A stretch of 64,000 nucleotides of DNA from Nocardia sp. BMG51109 (lineage in GTDB: Bacteria; Actinomycetota; Actinomycetes; Mycobacteriales; Mycobacteriaceae). The stretch is from contig NZ_JAFQ01000004.1 of the NCBI RefSeq assembly GCF_000526215.1, forward strand, positions 5,270,001 through 5,334,000. The letters are read 5' to 3'. Position 1 is the first letter of the stretch, and the number at the start of each line of letters is the position of its first letter. The notes below the pieces were generated by a model, which was not told where the DNA came from, made no database searches, and was given only the letters and a program-made list of their open reading frames with translations. The translations under genes were made by a program, and so were the position numbers. Below, piece by piece: positions 26,778-40,721 of this stretch.

Positions 26778-27637
26778 GCACCGCGGCCCGGAGCAACCGC
26801 GCGAACCGGGTGGTCGCCCGCTGCACGGCGCGCGGGCTGCTGGTCTATCTCGCGCTGGTGGTGATGGCGTGGTGTGCGCTGCTGCCCGTGCTGTGGGCGC
26901 TGTCGGGATCGTTGAAGAAACAGGGTGAGGTCGCCGGAACGTCGCTGCTCCCGGCCGAGCCGCAGTGGTCGAACTACCGTCTGGTATTCGAGTACGTGCC
27001 GTTCGGCCGGATGTTTCTCAATACGGTGCTGTACGCCGGCTGTGTCACCGCCGGTCAGGTCTTCTTCTGCTCGCTGGCCGGATACGCGTTCGCGCGCCTG
27101 CCGTTCAAGGGGCGCGACGTGGTGTTCCTGGCCTATCTGGCCACGCTCATGGTGCCGCTGACGGTCACGGTGATCCCGCAGTTCATCCTCATGCGCACGT
27201 TCGGCTGGGTGGACAGCCCGCTGTCGATGATCGTGCCGGGCCTGTTCGGCAGCGCGTTCGGGACCTACCTGATGCGGCAGTTCTTCCTCACTCTCCCGGC
27301 GGAATTGGAGGAGGCGGCGATCCTCGACGGATGCAGTGTCTGGCAGACCTTCTGGCGAGTTCTGTTGCCGCACACCAAGCCCGCGATTCTCGTGCTCGCG
27401 GTGCTCACCTGGGTGACGGTGTGGAACGACTTTCTGTGGCCGCTGATCATGTTGCAGCGCACCAGCATTGCCACCCTCAACCTCGGGCTGGTGTGGATGC
27501 AGGGCCAGTACACCGCGCACTGGCCGGTGTTCATGGCGGCCTCGCTGCTCATGCTGGCGCCGATGCTCGTCGTGTACGCCTTCGCCAACAAGGTCTTCGT
27601 GCGCGGGATCGCCACCGCCGGTCTCGCCGGGCGGTGA
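26774..27637 (+). CDS. ABC sugar importer permease, MalG type
   Basis: A 287-residue permease with six helices and the EAA loop LEEAAILDGCSVWQTFWRVLLP region. The start ATG 26774 overlaps the preceding stop (ATGA) and follows GGGGAGG. It ends the operon, which has no ATPase gene. CUT1 importers in actinobacteria commonly share a MsiK-type ATPase encoded elsewhere, so that is the likely partner. A strong terminator follows immediately. Confidence 0.92.
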   Translation: MSTAARSNRANRVVARCTARGLLVYLALVVMAWCALLPVLWALSGSLKKQGEVAGTSLLPAEPQWSNYRLVFEYVPFGRMFLNTVLYAGCVTAGQVFFCSLAGYAFARLPFKGRDVVFLAYLATLMVPLTVTVIPQFILMRTFGWVDSPLSMIVPGLFGSAFGTYLMRQFFLTLPAELEEAAILDGCSVWQTFWRVLLPHTKPAILVLAVLTWVTVWNDFLWPLIMLQRTSIATLNLGLVWMQGQYTAHWPVFMAASLLMLAPMLVVYAFANKVFVRGIATAGLAGR

Positions 27638-27672
27638 AGTGGCCCGTTCCCGGCGATCGGGAACGGGCCACT
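27638..27672. terminator. bidirectional terminator, ABC operon / rpmF
   Basis: A perfect 15-bp stem (27638-27652 with 27658-27672) with a 5-nt loop. It starts directly after the permease stop and ends 2 bp from the rpmF stop on the other strand. Confidence 0.9.
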
Positions 27673-27674
27673 CG

Positions 27675-27875
27675 CTAACCGCGCTTACGTGGTCGCAGCA
27701 CTTGGCGGCCCTGGTACCGGCCGCACTCCGGGCAGGCCGTATGCCGCGGGACGACCGCGCCGCAGGCCGGGTCCGGGCAGCGCGTCAGCTGCGGTGTTCC
27801 GGCCTGTGCCAGCCAGCGGGCGCGGTGCGCCCGGACATTGGCGCGGGACCTCCTCCGGAACATGGAACTGGACAT
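27675..27875 (-). CDS. rpmF: zinc-ribbon ribosomal protein L32 (bL32)
   Basis: A 66-residue basic protein. The N-terminus FRRRSRANVRAHRARWLAQA matches the bL32 helix that binds 23S rRNA. It is followed by a zinc ribbon of four cysteines (33, 38, 48, 51), then GRYQGRQVL, the normal L32 ending. The first pair is C-x4-C instead of the common C-x2-C, and the usual MAVPKRK start is replaced by MSSSM. ATG 27875 is preceded by GGAAGGAGATAC, a strong ribosome site. Members with four cysteines are the zinc-dependent form. No other ribosomal gene is adjacent and I saw no Zur box. It may be a second copy rather than the main L32. Confidence 0.85.
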   Translation of the reverse strand: MSSSMFRRRSRANVRAHRARWLAQAGTPQLTRCPDPACGAVVPRHTACPECGRYQGRQVLRPRKRG

Positions 27876-28205
27876 GTATCTCCTTCCCGTCGTCTTCCGC
27901 TGCGGGGCCGGTCGGGCCCGTGGATCGCGGAGGGGACGGGCGGATCCCGCCCCACGTCGGGACGGAGGACCAGGGCGAGAACGGCGGATGACAGCGTGGC
28001 TGCGCGCACGGGAATACCTCGAAACGGTTGTCGGGCAGGGTATGCCGAAGGACCCGGCCGTGGCGTGCGGCCGGGTGCGGGGCGGGGTGGCTAGGACGCG
28101 GTGGGCGTCTCGGATGCCTCGACAGCCATGCCGGGCACCGTAGCCGCGGCCCGGGCGGGCGGACAAATGGTTTTCCGGACGGCCGCTCGAGGTATGAAGG
28201 AAATC
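27876..28205. other. 330-bp divergent promoter region
   Basis: It lies between rpmF and the plus-strand hydrolase and has no coding signal. It presumably carries both promoters; I see no clear operator. Confidence 0.4.
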
Positions 28206-29012
28206 ATGCGACACCCCGCCACCGCCGTCCTCAACGCGCTGACGTTCCTGCCCGAGCGGCGGATCGCCGTGACACCGGCGCGGCTGGACGTGGAGTACGA
28301 GGACCTGTACTTCACCGCCGCCGACGGCGTCCGGGTGAACGGGTGGTTCGTGCGGGCGGCGGAACCGGTGGGGCACATCCTGTTCGCGCACGGCAACGCG
28401 GGCAATATCGGCGACCGGACGCCGGTGCTGGCGCTGCTGGCGGCCGCCGGACTCGACGTGCTGGTGTTCGACTACCGCGGATACGGCCGCAGCGAGGGCA
28501 GGCCCAGTGAGGCCGGCTGCTATCTCGACGCGCGCGCCGCCCGCGAGGCGCTGCTGGGGCGTCCGGGTGTGGATCCGGACCGGGTCCTCTACCTGGGGAA
28601 ATCGCTCGGGGGAGGGGTGGCGATCGAGCTGGCCACCGAATTCCCGCCCGCGGGGCTGATCCTGATGTCCACCTTCACCGGATTGCGCGACGCCGCCCGG
28701 GCGGTGTACCCGTTCCTCCCGAAACCCTTGGTGCCGAACGCCTTTCCGAGTCTGCGCCGGCTGCGCACGCTGCATACCCCGACGCTGGTCATGCACGGTG
28801 ACAGCGACGAGTTGCTGCCCGTGGAGATGGGACGCGCGCTGCACGCGGCGGCGCCGGAGCCCAAGGCGCTGAAGATCTATCCGGGCGGGCGGCACAACGA
28901 TCTCGTCACGACCCCCGGCTGGGCCGCGACGGTCGGGGACTGGGCCCGCGGTGTGCTCGCGCAAACCTCCACGGCCGCAGGCGAAGGACCGCACCGGCAC
29001 CGCGGTCGATGA
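28206..29012 (+). CDS. alpha/beta hydrolase (BEM46/ABHD13-like)
   Basis: A 268-residue serine hydrolase. The oxyanion motif is HGNAGNIGDR, the nucleophile elbow GKSLGGG, the acid HGDSDELLP and the base GGRHND, all in order. The N-terminal segment MRHPATAVLNALTFLPERR could be a weak membrane anchor. Start 28206 follows GAAGGA; ATG 28194 is possible. The family includes esterases and lipases of unknown natural substrate. No operon partner is obvious; the next gene begins 39 bp later, so co-transcription is possible. Confidence 0.85.
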   Translation: MRHPATAVLNALTFLPERRIAVTPARLDVEYEDLYFTAADGVRVNGWFVRAAEPVGHILFAHGNAGNIGDRTPVLALLAAAGLDVLVFDYRGYGRSEGRPSEAGCYLDARAAREALLGRPGVDPDRVLYLGKSLGGGVAIELATEFPPAGLILMSTFTGLRDAARAVYPFLPKPLVPNAFPSLRRLRTLHTPTLVMHGDSDELLPVEMGRALHAAAPEPKALKIYPGGRHNDLVTTPGWAATVGDWARGVLAQTSTAAGEGPHRHRGR

Positions 29013-29051
29013 CCCGGCTCCGCCGCGCGGATTCCTGCGTAGCCTGGACTC

Positions 29052-29534
29052 ATGTCGGATACCAGTGATATGGCGGCCCTGCTGGCGGGATTGCCGGACG
29101 AGGACCTGCTGGCCGTCGTGGCGGCCGCGACCACCGGACGGCCGGCGCTGGAACAACTGCACCTGGTCGCGGCCGAGCTGGCCGCCCGCGCAGGTCATGT
29201 GCCGTCCGGACCGGCTGTGACGTCCACCACGGGCGGCCCGGATGCCTCCCCGCTGTCTGAGACATCTGGGCTGGTGGCACCGGCAGTCGGTGTACCCGTA
29301 CCGCCCACCGGTACCGCGGGCATCGGCGGCTACTCCGAATCCGGTGTCCCGACTTTCGACTCGGTTCGGGATAAGGTCGAGCGGCGCTTCGGTACCGCGC
29401 AGGGAATGAGCGAGCTGTCCTCGCAGACGCCGGCGGGCCGCAGTGTCGAAGAACAATGGGAGGCGCGGGACGAGGCCGCGCGCGAACGCTTGGACCGGAT
29501 CCGGAAGTCGGTGCGCCGCAACGATTCCGGCTGA
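29052..29534 (+). CDS. hypothetical protein (160 aa)
   Basis: Not recognised. It has a helical N-terminal third (LLAGLPDEDLLAVVAAATTG), a low-complexity middle rich in Pro, Gly, Thr and Ser (about 50-95), and a charged C-terminal helix (DEAARERLDRIRKSVRRND). There is no signal peptide or membrane segment. The next gene follows after 31 bp, so the two probably share a transcript. Confidence 0.65.
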   Translation: MSDTSDMAALLAGLPDEDLLAVVAAATTGRPALEQLHLVAAELAARAGHVPSGPAVTSTTGGPDASPLSETSGLVAPAVGVPVPPTGTAGIGGYSESGVPTFDSVRDKVERRFGTAQGMSELSSQTPAGRSVEEQWEARDEAARERLDRIRKSVRRNDSG

Positions 29535-29565
29535 GCGGGCCGGGAACGGATTGAGGGTGGATGCG

Positions 29566-30585
29566 ATGACCGAGCCGCGGGAGATCGCCGAGCGGCTGCT
29601 CGACGCGCAGGTGGAGTTCCTCGTCGGCGAGGTCTCCGGTGAGCGTTTCGCCGAGGTGGTCGCCCGCGACGTCGAGCAGGTGATCGGCGTGGCCGACACC
29701 ATCGTGTTCCGTGACGCGGTGACGCTCGAGGACGCCAAACGGACCGTCCGCAAGGTGGTCGACCGCAGCGACGGCCCGCTCGTGCGGGATCTGGTCGGGG
29801 TGCTGTCCGACGCCCTCTACGACCACATCGCCGACAACCACGACTACACCCTCGGTGACGTGGTGGAGCGCGAACCGGTGGAGGCGCTGGTGGAGAAGCT
29901 CGTCGCGATGCACGGCGCCCAGGAACGCCTGCTGGACCGGCTCGGTGACGCGCCGACGGCGGGCCCGGTGGCCGCGAAGTTCACCGACATGCTGCTCGAC
30001 GACATTCTCGAGGCGAACAAGAAGATCGCGGGCAAGGTCCCGGGCGTGAATTCGCTGATGTCGATCGGGCAGTCCGCGGTGAAGACCGCGCGCAAGGCCG
30101 CCGAGGGCAGCCGGGTGAGTGATCTGGCCGCGAAGGGCACGCTGTACGCGCTGCGGCGGGTGACGAACGCGATCCGCGAGACCCTGCGCGACGCCCCGGT
30201 GCACGGCGCCGCGATGGAGTTCTGGGACGTGCACGCGGACGAGCCGGTGAGCGGCCTGCGCGACTACCTCACCCGGGCCGACCTGCGCGAACTGGTGCTG
30301 ATCGTGCACCGTATCGTCGTGACCACGCGCAACAAGGAGTACGTCGGGCTGCTGCTGGACGAGTCGGTGGAGGTGTTCTTCGACAAGTACGGCGACCACA
30401 CGCTGGCGGGGCTGCTGCCGGAACTGGGTGTGTCGCCGGACGATATCGCCGAGGAGATCCTCGCCTACGGTCCGGCCGTGATCGAGGCCGCCAAGCAGGG
30501 CGGTGTGCTGGCCAAGCTGATCCGGGAGCGGCTGGAGCCGTTCTACACCTCGGAGCAAGCGCTCGGTATCCTCGCGGACGCCTGA
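29566..30585 (+). CDS. hypothetical helical protein (339 aa)
   Basis: Not recognised. It is a soluble, mostly helical acidic protein with no signal peptide and no catalytic motif that I can name. It begins MTEPREIAERLLDAQVEFLV; ATG 29566 follows GAGGGTGG, and GTG 29557 is possible. Segments such as DLVGVLSDALYDHIADNHDYTLGD and FWDVHADEPVSGLRDYLTRADL (parts quoted) look conserved in style. It lies between another unknown gene and a PLP enzyme. Confidence 0.7.
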   Translation: MTEPREIAERLLDAQVEFLVGEVSGERFAEVVARDVEQVIGVADTIVFRDAVTLEDAKRTVRKVVDRSDGPLVRDLVGVLSDALYDHIADNHDYTLGDVVEREPVEALVEKLVAMHGAQERLLDRLGDAPTAGPVAAKFTDMLLDDILEANKKIAGKVPGVNSLMSIGQSAVKTARKAAEGSRVSDLAAKGTLYALRRVTNAIRETLRDAPVHGAAMEFWDVHADEPVSGLRDYLTRADLRELVLIVHRIVVTTRNKEYVGLLLDESVEVFFDKYGDHTLAGLLPELGVSPDDIAEEILAYGPAVIEAAKQGGVLAKLIRERLEPFYTSEQALGILADA

Positions 30586-30657
30586 CGCCCGACGCGAAAC
30601 CGGTGTGGTGCCGGCGTGGACCGGCACCCGTGACGCAGTGGAGGGAGTTGCCCGGCA

Positions 30658-31986
30658 ATGGATTCCACCGACGGCGTAGTGGCCGCTCCGTTCCAGGAGA
30701 CGCGGGCGCCCGGAATCGATACCGGCGCGGTGGCGGCGCTGCACGACCGAGTGCTGGGGCCGGAGTTCAAGTCGCTGCCGGCCGCCGCCTGGGGGCGGAC
30801 TGTGCGCGAGTTCCTTTCCACCACACCGTATCTGGACGATTTCGCGACACCCGTCCTGGCCATCGAGCGGGCCGCACTGGACCGGAATCTGGCGGTGATG
30901 GCCGAGTGGTCGGCGGGCGCGGGCGCGCGGCTGGCCCCGCACGGTAAGACCACCATGTCACCGCAGCTGTGGTCCGAGCAGCTCGCGGCCGGAGCCTGGG
31001 GCATCACCCTCGCCACCGCGTGGCAGGCACAGGTGGCGCGCTCGTTCGGGGTGTCCCGCATCCTGCTCGCCAACGCGCTGGTCGATCCGGCCGGATTGCG
31101 GTGGGTGGCAGGCGAATCGCGGCGGGACCCGGGCTTCGAGCTGGTCTGCTGGGCGGACAGCGTGACGACCGTCGAATGGATGCAGCGGCACCTGCCCGCG
31201 GACGCGCGGATCCCCGTGCTCGTGGAGCTGGGCGGTTCGCCCGGGCGGACCGGCGCGCGGACCGTCGAGGAGGCGCTCACCGTTGCGGCCGCGGTGCGGA
31301 ATTCGCCGCGGCTCGTGCTGGCGGGAGTCGGTGGGTACGAGGCGGCGCTGGCGCACGACCGTTCCGCCGGCTCCGTGACCGCCGTGCGCGGCTATCTCCG
31401 CGACATGGTCCGGCTGCATCGTGCCCTGTCCGATCGCTACGAGCGGCCCGCGATCGTCACGGCCGGCGGCAGCGCCTATCCGGACCTGGTGGTCGAGGAG
31501 CTGTCGGCGATCGCGGACGGGCAAGGGACGCACGGTGTTCCGGCGACGGTGGTGCTGCGGTCGGGCTGTTATCTCATCCACGACGACGGCTTCTACGCCG
31601 GCATCTCACCGCTGTCCGCGCCGCGTGCCGGGCGTGGGCTGCGCCCGGCGATGCACGCCTGGGCGCGCGTGGTGTCGCGGCCGGAGTCCGGTCTGGCACT
31701 GCTGGACGCCGGCAAGCGGGATGTGCCGTTCGACCAGGGACTGCCGGTGCCGCAACGGTTTTCGGGCTCCGCCGAGGTGCCGCCGGGATCGCACGTATCG
31801 GCGCTCAACGATCAGCACGCCTTCCTGCGGCTGCCCGAGGGCGGGGACGTGCCCGTCGGGAGCGTCGTGCGGCTCGGTCTCTCGCATCCGTGCACGGCTT
31901 TCGACAAGTGGCGGCTGATCCCGGTGATCGATGACGCCGACGCCGCCCGTCCACGCGTGGTCGACCTGCTGCACACGTACTTCTAG
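30658..31986 (+). CDS. D-threonine aldolase / D-serine dehydratase-like PLP enzyme (amino acid deaminase)
   Basis: A 442-residue fold-type III PLP enzyme. The N-terminal alanine-racemase-like barrel holds the cofactor lysine K97 in APHGKTTM. The C-terminal beta domain has the His-x-Cys metal pair (H410, C412 in SHPCTAFDKW) seen in DSD1-type D-serine dehydratases and D-threonine aldolases. It should act on D-amino or beta-hydroxy amino acids, probably needing a divalent metal. An extension of about 50 residues precedes the barrel. ATG 30658 follows GTGGAGGG with good spacing. It is downstream of two unknown genes with no direct partner. Confidence 0.85.
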   Translation: MDSTDGVVAAPFQETRAPGIDTGAVAALHDRVLGPEFKSLPAAAWGRTVREFLSTTPYLDDFATPVLAIERAALDRNLAVMAEWSAGAGARLAPHGKTTMSPQLWSEQLAAGAWGITLATAWQAQVARSFGVSRILLANALVDPAGLRWVAGESRRDPGFELVCWADSVTTVEWMQRHLPADARIPVLVELGGSPGRTGARTVEEALTVAAAVRNSPRLVLAGVGGYEAALAHDRSAGSVTAVRGYLRDMVRLHRALSDRYERPAIVTAGGSAYPDLVVEELSAIADGQGTHGVPATVVLRSGCYLIHDDGFYAGISPLSAPRAGRGLRPAMHAWARVVSRPESGLALLDAGKRDVPFDQGLPVPQRFSGSAEVPPGSHVSALNDQHAFLRLPEGGDVPVGSVVRLGLSHPCTAFDKWRLIPVIDDADAARPRVVDLLHTYF

Positions 31987-32278
31987 GCCGCCTTTCCGGG
32001 CCGTCTCGCCCGGCCGCGCGGACCGGTTCGGGCGGTATCGGCGAGATCCGGCTCGCGACGGCGGCCTGCGCCGACGAGGCCGTGGCGCTCCGGCGTATCG
32101 CGTCCGGGAACTGCGTGCGTGCCGCTGTCCCGGCATGCGTGTGGCCGGGATCCGCGCTGCGCGAAAGGCTTCCGGGCCTCGAGCGCGCCGGGCGACGGTG
32201 GAAGCGTGCGCACGGAGAATTACCCGTCCGGGTGTGTTCCTGCTTCGGGGCGGCCGCCGGCTCGGAACCGGTGGGGCC

Positions 32279-32614
32279 TCAGCTGCCTGCCGATCGTTCC
32301 TGGGTGAACACGACCGAGCAGGCGACCGGATCGATGCGGTCGGCGAGTTCGGCCACGCGGGCGGAGAAGGATTCGAACTCCGGCCGTGCCCGTGCCCGCG
32401 CGTACAGTTCCTCGCTCGCCCACTGGCCGTAGTTCACGAGGCGCGTCGAGTCGGCGGCGCGGTGCAGGTTGGCCGAGACGAAGCCGGGCTGCTGGGAGAT
32501 GAAATCCGCTGTGGTGCGCCGGATTTCATCGAGCAGGGCATCGCAGTTGTGCGGTTGGACGTGCATGGTGATGATCAGGGTCAGAAGGTCTGCTCGGGTG
32601 TCGATGACGGACAC
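32279..32614 (-). CDS. antibiotic biosynthesis monooxygenase (ABM) domain protein
   Basis: A 111-residue single-domain ferredoxin-like alpha/beta protein of the dimeric ABM family. Typical elements are LLTLIITMHVQPHNCDALL, FISQQPGFVSANLHR and LVNYGQWAS. Members include quinol or anthrone monooxygenases that need no cofactor, and heme-degrading relatives; the specific reaction is not predictable. The start is GTG 32614, behind GGGAGG. An 18-bp operator-like dyad lies 49 bp upstream. Confidence 0.88.
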   Translation of the reverse strand: MSVIDTRADLLTLIITMHVQPHNCDALLDEIRRTTADFISQQPGFVSANLHRAADSTRLVNYGQWASEELYARARARPEFESFSARVAELADRIDPVACSVVFTQERSAGS

Positions 32615-32662
32615 GGGTGCCTCCCGGTGGTTGCTTGCCGGACGTATCGACGAGGGTAGTAA

Positions 32663-32680
32663 TGATATGCGCGCTTATCA
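32663..32680. promoter_or_regulatory. 18-bp operator-like dyad upstream of the ABM gene
   Basis: The form is TGATA-TGCGCGCT-TATCA, with 8 of 9 pairs matching, centred 57 bp upstream of the ABM start. Probably a repressor site; the protein is unknown. Confidence 0.45.
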
Positions 32681-32787
32681 ACTTCGTGTTCCTGTGGTGA
32701 GTACTATCCGGGGATGTGTGACCGTACCGGAGTTGCCCGGCACGTTCGGTTGTGCTCTGCAGTGTGAATTATGCTGTGCTGCTTGGC

Positions 32788-32801
32788 GTTTCCCGTGAAA
32801 C
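32788..32801. promoter_or_regulatory. parS-like 14-mer
   Basis: GTTTCCCGTGAAAC differs by one base from the parS core GTTTCACGTGAAAC bound by ParB. Confidence 0.35.
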
Positions 32802-32805
32802 TTCA

Positions 32806-32823
32806 AGTTACCAACTAGTAACT
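32806..32823. promoter_or_regulatory. TetR-type operator-like palindrome
   Basis: AGTTAC-CAACTA-GTAACT, with perfect 6-bp arms and a 6-bp spacer, 4 bp after the parS-like element. No regulator gene is next to it. Confidence 0.4.
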
Positions 32824-33311
32824 GCCGATCGTTGCCCGGGCGGAGTGGGCCGGTGTGCGGCATCGGACGGCTACCGCCGGTCCTGCGCTCGGGTTGTTCG
32901 ACCTCGGTGCGTTTCGGTATCCGCGCGGATTTCGTGGTGGCGAATCCCTCTGTTGTTCCGGCGTGTACCTGAGTTCGGCTGTCCGGCGGTGATCCCGGTC
33001 GCGAACATGCCGGCACGACCGACGTCCGGGGTGGAGCGCGGCTGCCGGGCGAGGTCGGGGCGGTCGAGAAACAGCGGCTGCCGGAGGTGTTCCGCGGCAT
33101 GCTGGAGGGCGGGGGCGTGCTCATGGGTGTGCCGGGTCGTCGGCGCGAGTCCCGGCTGCGGCGCGGGTGCGGGGTTGGATCCGGAGCGTGGGTCGTATCC
33201 GGGTGGGAGACAGCGCGTGGCCCGCATTCCCGTGGTCGTCGGGATTTCCCCTGGTGGCGACTGGTTCATCGGGCGAACCGGCGACATTGCCCCGCACCCG
33301 GCTCTGAATGA

Positions 33312-39282
<5,971 letters not shown>

Positions 39283-39300
39283 GCGGAGCGGCCCGCGCAA

Positions 39301-39372
39301 GTCGGCGGCACCATGCGATTGCATGTCGGCGGCACTGTGCGATTGCATGTCGGCGGCACTGTGCGATCGGAT
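39301..39372 (+). repeat. three tandem 24-bp repeats after argR
   Basis: Units begin at 39301, 39325 and 39349. Units 1 and 2 differ by two bases; unit 3 ends CGGAT instead of TTGCAT. Each of the first two ends in ATTGCAT and runs into the G of the next unit, resembling an ARG-box half-site. Confidence 0.85.
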
Positions 39373-39388
39373 GTGCCAGAGTGACCGC

Positions 39389-40186
39389 GTGACGCTCGAA
39401 TTCGACAGATATTGCACCGAGATAGTCGCCCAGACCGACGCGGTGCGGTCGATACTGCCAGGGGCGGATCTCACGACTCCGGTCCCGTCCTGTCCCGGTT
39501 GGGTCGTGTGGCAGCTGCTGCGGCATCTCGGTGGCGCGCAACGCTGGGCCGCCGCCGCCGTGTCCGCCCGCGTCCAGGAGCCGATGCCGGAGGACGAATT
39601 CGCCTTCCGCACCTTTTCCGAGGATCTCGAGGGGAATCCGAGCGAGCTCGACCCCTGGCTGGCCGAGGGGGCCGAGAAGCTGGCGTCGGCGCTGCGCGGG
39701 GCCGGACCCGGAGCGTCGGTCTGGACCCCGGTTCCGGCGGTGGGGATCGTGGACTTCTACGCGCGCCGGTTCACCCACGAGACCCTGATCCATCGTGCCG
39801 ACGCCACCCTCGCCCTCGGCGCGGAGTTCACCGCCGATCCGCGGGTCGCCACGGATGCCTTCGACGAATGGCTCGAACTCGGCTCGCTGCCGATGATGCT
39901 CGAGCACAACCCCCGGACCAGGGAATTGCTGGGGCCCGGCCGTACCCTGCACTTCCACGCGACCGATACCCCACCGGACCTGAACGCCGAATGGGTGGTC
40001 GACCTGACCGGTGCGGTGATCACCTGGCGCCGCGTGCACGAACGGGCCGCGGTTGCCGTTCGCGGCCCGCTCACCGATCTGCTCCTGCTGATCTACCGCC
40101 GCCTCACCCCGGACGCCGCGGGCGTCGAAATCCTCGGCGATCGTGACCTTTTCGACTTCTGGCTGGACCGCGTCGGCTTCGGCTGA
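39389..40186 (+). CDS. maleylpyruvate isomerase-family (mycothiol-dependent-type) protein
   Basis: About 265 residues of the DinB-like four-helix family with the mycothiol-dependent isomerase N-domain. The opening CPGWVVWQLLRHLGGAQRW and the metal-ligand helix RRFTHETLIHRADA carry the conserved His and Asp residues. The C-terminal domain is the SCP2-like part usual for this family. The partner thiol would be mycothiol; the substrate is unknown. GTG 39389 is preferred because the frame upstream runs into the 24-bp repeats; ATG 39371 is possible. It separates argR from argG, with which it shares no obvious role. Confidence 0.82.
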   Translation: MTLEFDRYCTEIVAQTDAVRSILPGADLTTPVPSCPGWVVWQLLRHLGGAQRWAAAAVSARVQEPMPEDEFAFRTFSEDLEGNPSELDPWLAEGAEKLASALRGAGPGASVWTPVPAVGIVDFYARRFTHETLIHRADATLALGAEFTADPRVATDAFDEWLELGSLPMMLEHNPRTRELLGPGRTLHFHATDTPPDLNAEWVVDLTGAVITWRRVHERAAVAVRGPLTDLLLLIYRRLTPDAAGVEILGDRDLFDFWLDRVGFG

Positions 40187-40191
40187 CGCGG

Positions 40192-40350
40192 TTACGCGAG
40201 GGGATACTGTCCCGGCGGATAGGCTCCGTGGCCGCCCGGCCCCTGCCCGCCGATGCCGATGATGTGCTGGATGAGGCCGATCACGGCCTCGCCGATGCTC
40301 AGCACGTCCCGGCCGATCATGCCGAAGTACTCCGCAAACGTCGAATACAT
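40192..40350 (-). CDS. small amphipathic/hydrophobic peptide gene (52 aa)
   Basis: A short reading frame opposite the flow of neighbouring genes, ATG 40350 to TAA 40192, behind an AGAAGG purine run. The peptide starts MYSTFAEYFGMIGRD, continues as an amphipathic helix (LSIGEAVIGLIQHIIGIGG), and ends in a Gly/Pro/Tyr tail (GGHGAYPPGQYPLA). It has no cleavable signal. Size and helix pattern recall the small helical porins of mycolate-bearing actinobacteria (PorA/PorH), but I see no specific identity. Convergent with the preceding isomerase-like gene, 5 bp apart. Confidence 0.55.
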   Translation of the reverse strand: MYSTFAEYFGMIGRDVLSIGEAVIGLIQHIIGIGGQGPGGHGAYPPGQYPLA

Positions 40351-40721
40351 GCGCCCGCCCTTCTGCCTGCCCGGTCCGTATTTCCCTCAGCGTGACACAG
40401 CGGGCCCGCGACGGCTGGTAAACCCTTGACTCCCAGGGGATTCCGCCACATTTGTCGTGATTGCACGGCGTGTCCCCGCCTCGTGTCACGATCGCCGGCA
40501 TCCGGTGGGCAACCGACCGTACGGTGTCTTCTGTCGGCCGTGCTCGGAGCCGGGACGACCGGCGGTCCGGTCGTGCGTACCCCGGTGATGAATGGGATTG
40601 CACCATCATGCATAATCATTTGCATACGGAGGGCCGCCCCGGCGGAGGCCGCGCACCGTCACCCGGCCCGGGGATCGGGCACCAGACTTGCACACGCACG
40701 AAACCTCGAGGAGCTACAGAT
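40351..40721 (+). promoter_or_regulatory. argG upstream region
   Basis: 371 bp without a gene. It carries the ARG box at 40598-40626 and a leader of about 95 nt ending in GAGGAG at 40708-40713. Confidence 0.6.
40598..40626 (+). promoter_or_regulatory. overlapping ARG boxes upstream of argG
   Basis: Half-sites TTGCA, ATGCAT and TTGCATA give two overlapping boxes. The block ATCATGCATAATCAT is identical to that before argC, which argues for binding by the same protein, ArgR. Confidence 0.75.
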
